Shown here piece after piece: positions 63,501 through 64,000 of a stretch of 64,000 nucleotides of DNA; the stretch's first letter is position 1, and the number at the start of each line of letters is the position of its first letter. The notes under the pieces are model-generated. The model worked only from the letters and a program-made list of their open reading frames with translations. It was not told the origin of the DNA and ran no database searches. A program made the translations under genes and the position numbers. Source of the DNA: Ochromonas danica (Eukaryota > Sar > Chrysophyceae > Chromulinales > Chromulinaceae); assembly GCA_015146655.1 (NCBI GenBank), contig VKHL01000084.1:59929-123928 (forward strand). Direction: 5' to 3'.

Positions 63501-64000
63501 ATGACTGTGTGCGTTATTATGATCGATCTAATGCCTTGCTGCTCAGTTCATTGGAGGATGGTTGTGTCAATATCAGTCGTGCTCCTAGCTTTGCATTGGC
63601 AAGTCGATTGCAACAGAGAAGTCTTCCCGCACATGTCGGCCCTCTGTCCGCTCTCTTCTTTATTGAGGAAGGCGGGGCGAAGATGGTGACGGTTGGTCAG
63701 GTTGACAATATCATTCGAATCTGGAAGGTAACCTATGACACAGACGAGCCAGAGCCTGATCTACCCGATCCTGTGCCCGAAGAAGGCGAAGAACCGCCAC
63801 CAGCTGAGGAGGGAGAGGAAGGAAAACCTGTCTTGCCGAAGATCTATGACAGCGGCGAAGAAGATGATCTCTTGGACCTTGCGGCCATGAAGAAGCACTT
63901 GAATCTCCTCTCGTCCTCCGCCGCCGCCATTGCGATGACTGAGGAAGTGATTGAAAGCAGCGAGAAGGAAGTGCAAGAAGAGTCCGCAACTCTTGCCTCG
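60586..64000 (+). CDS. EF-hand/WD40 EMAP-like protein, 3' partial
   Basis: Exon 60586-60871 joins by a 67-bp phase-1 intron to exon 60939 onward, open to the window end (about 1,115 residues seen). EF-hand 1 at ~74-86 is canonical (DTDNNGLIDALE). EF-hand 2 at ~110-122 (DFEGKNSLSRDE) keeps D1 and E12 but lacks the position-6 Gly. From residue ~290, WD40 propellers of the EMAP/EML type follow: HHSVRYRNTESDAILFSAG, VTGGQDGSVKIFD, VTSGSDNTFRLWQL, VGQVDNIIRIWKV. Two Glu/Pro-rich acidic linkers interrupt them. Such EF-hand plus WD40 proteins are typical of ciliary axonemes (WDR49/CFAP337 and EML relatives), so a calcium-responsive microtubule role is inferred. The C-terminus lies outside. Confidence 0.82.

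Overview
The window is nuclear DNA of a gene-dense eukaryote, most likely a unicellular flagellated or centriole-bearing protist. The evidence is short GT-AG introns (about 58-172 bp, all frame-consistent), very large intron-poor genes, and a eukaryotic gene set: Rrp5, ATM, V-ATPase subunit C, ATE1, anoctamin, DUSP12/Yvh1, a centriolin-like protein and an EF-hand/WD40 EMAP-like protein. The two-RRM Q-rich proteins and the tandem ATP-grasp protein would fit a stramenopile-type alga or protist, but I cannot assign a lineage from sequence alone. No rRNA, tRNA, transposon ORF or CRISPR array was seen.

Layout. 1-18 kb: 3' part of RRP5 (+), convergent with a single-exon 3,315-residue ATM kinase (-), then a four-exon gene with two fused ATP-grasp modules (+). 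18-23 kb: JmjC oxygenase (-), V-ATPase subunit C (+) and ATE1 (-). 23-42 kb is the most unusual part. A two-RRM polyglutamine protein (copy A, -) and a nearly identical copy B (+) form a 2.3-2.7 kb inverted duplication. The roughly 13.7 kb between them holds five tandem copies of a membrane-anchored dual-specificity phosphatase gene on a 1,582-bp period, one unrecognised protein, one EF-hand-like orphan and one F-box/ARM protein. 43-50 kb: a diverged third RRM paralogue (-), a DUSP12/Yvh1 phosphatase (+), a low-complexity orphan (-) and an anoctamin (+). 51-64 kb looks like a centrosome/cilium neighbourhood: a long coiled-coil protein (-), divergent from a centriolin-like LRR/coiled-coil protein (+), followed by an EF-hand/WD40 EMAP-like protein (+) that runs off the window.

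The strongest theme is sequence homogenisation. Four unrelated loci carry duplicated segments that are identical or almost identical while their flanks have diverged: the 635-bp core of the two ATP-grasp modules, the phosphatase array, the inverted RRM gene pair, and a 516-bp repeat inside the coiled-coil gene. This suggests frequent gene conversion or very recent duplication; assembly error has to be excluded for the longest repeats. A second theme is a palindrome centred on TTCCATGG, found in four separate intergenic regions close upstream of genes, which may be a shared promoter element.
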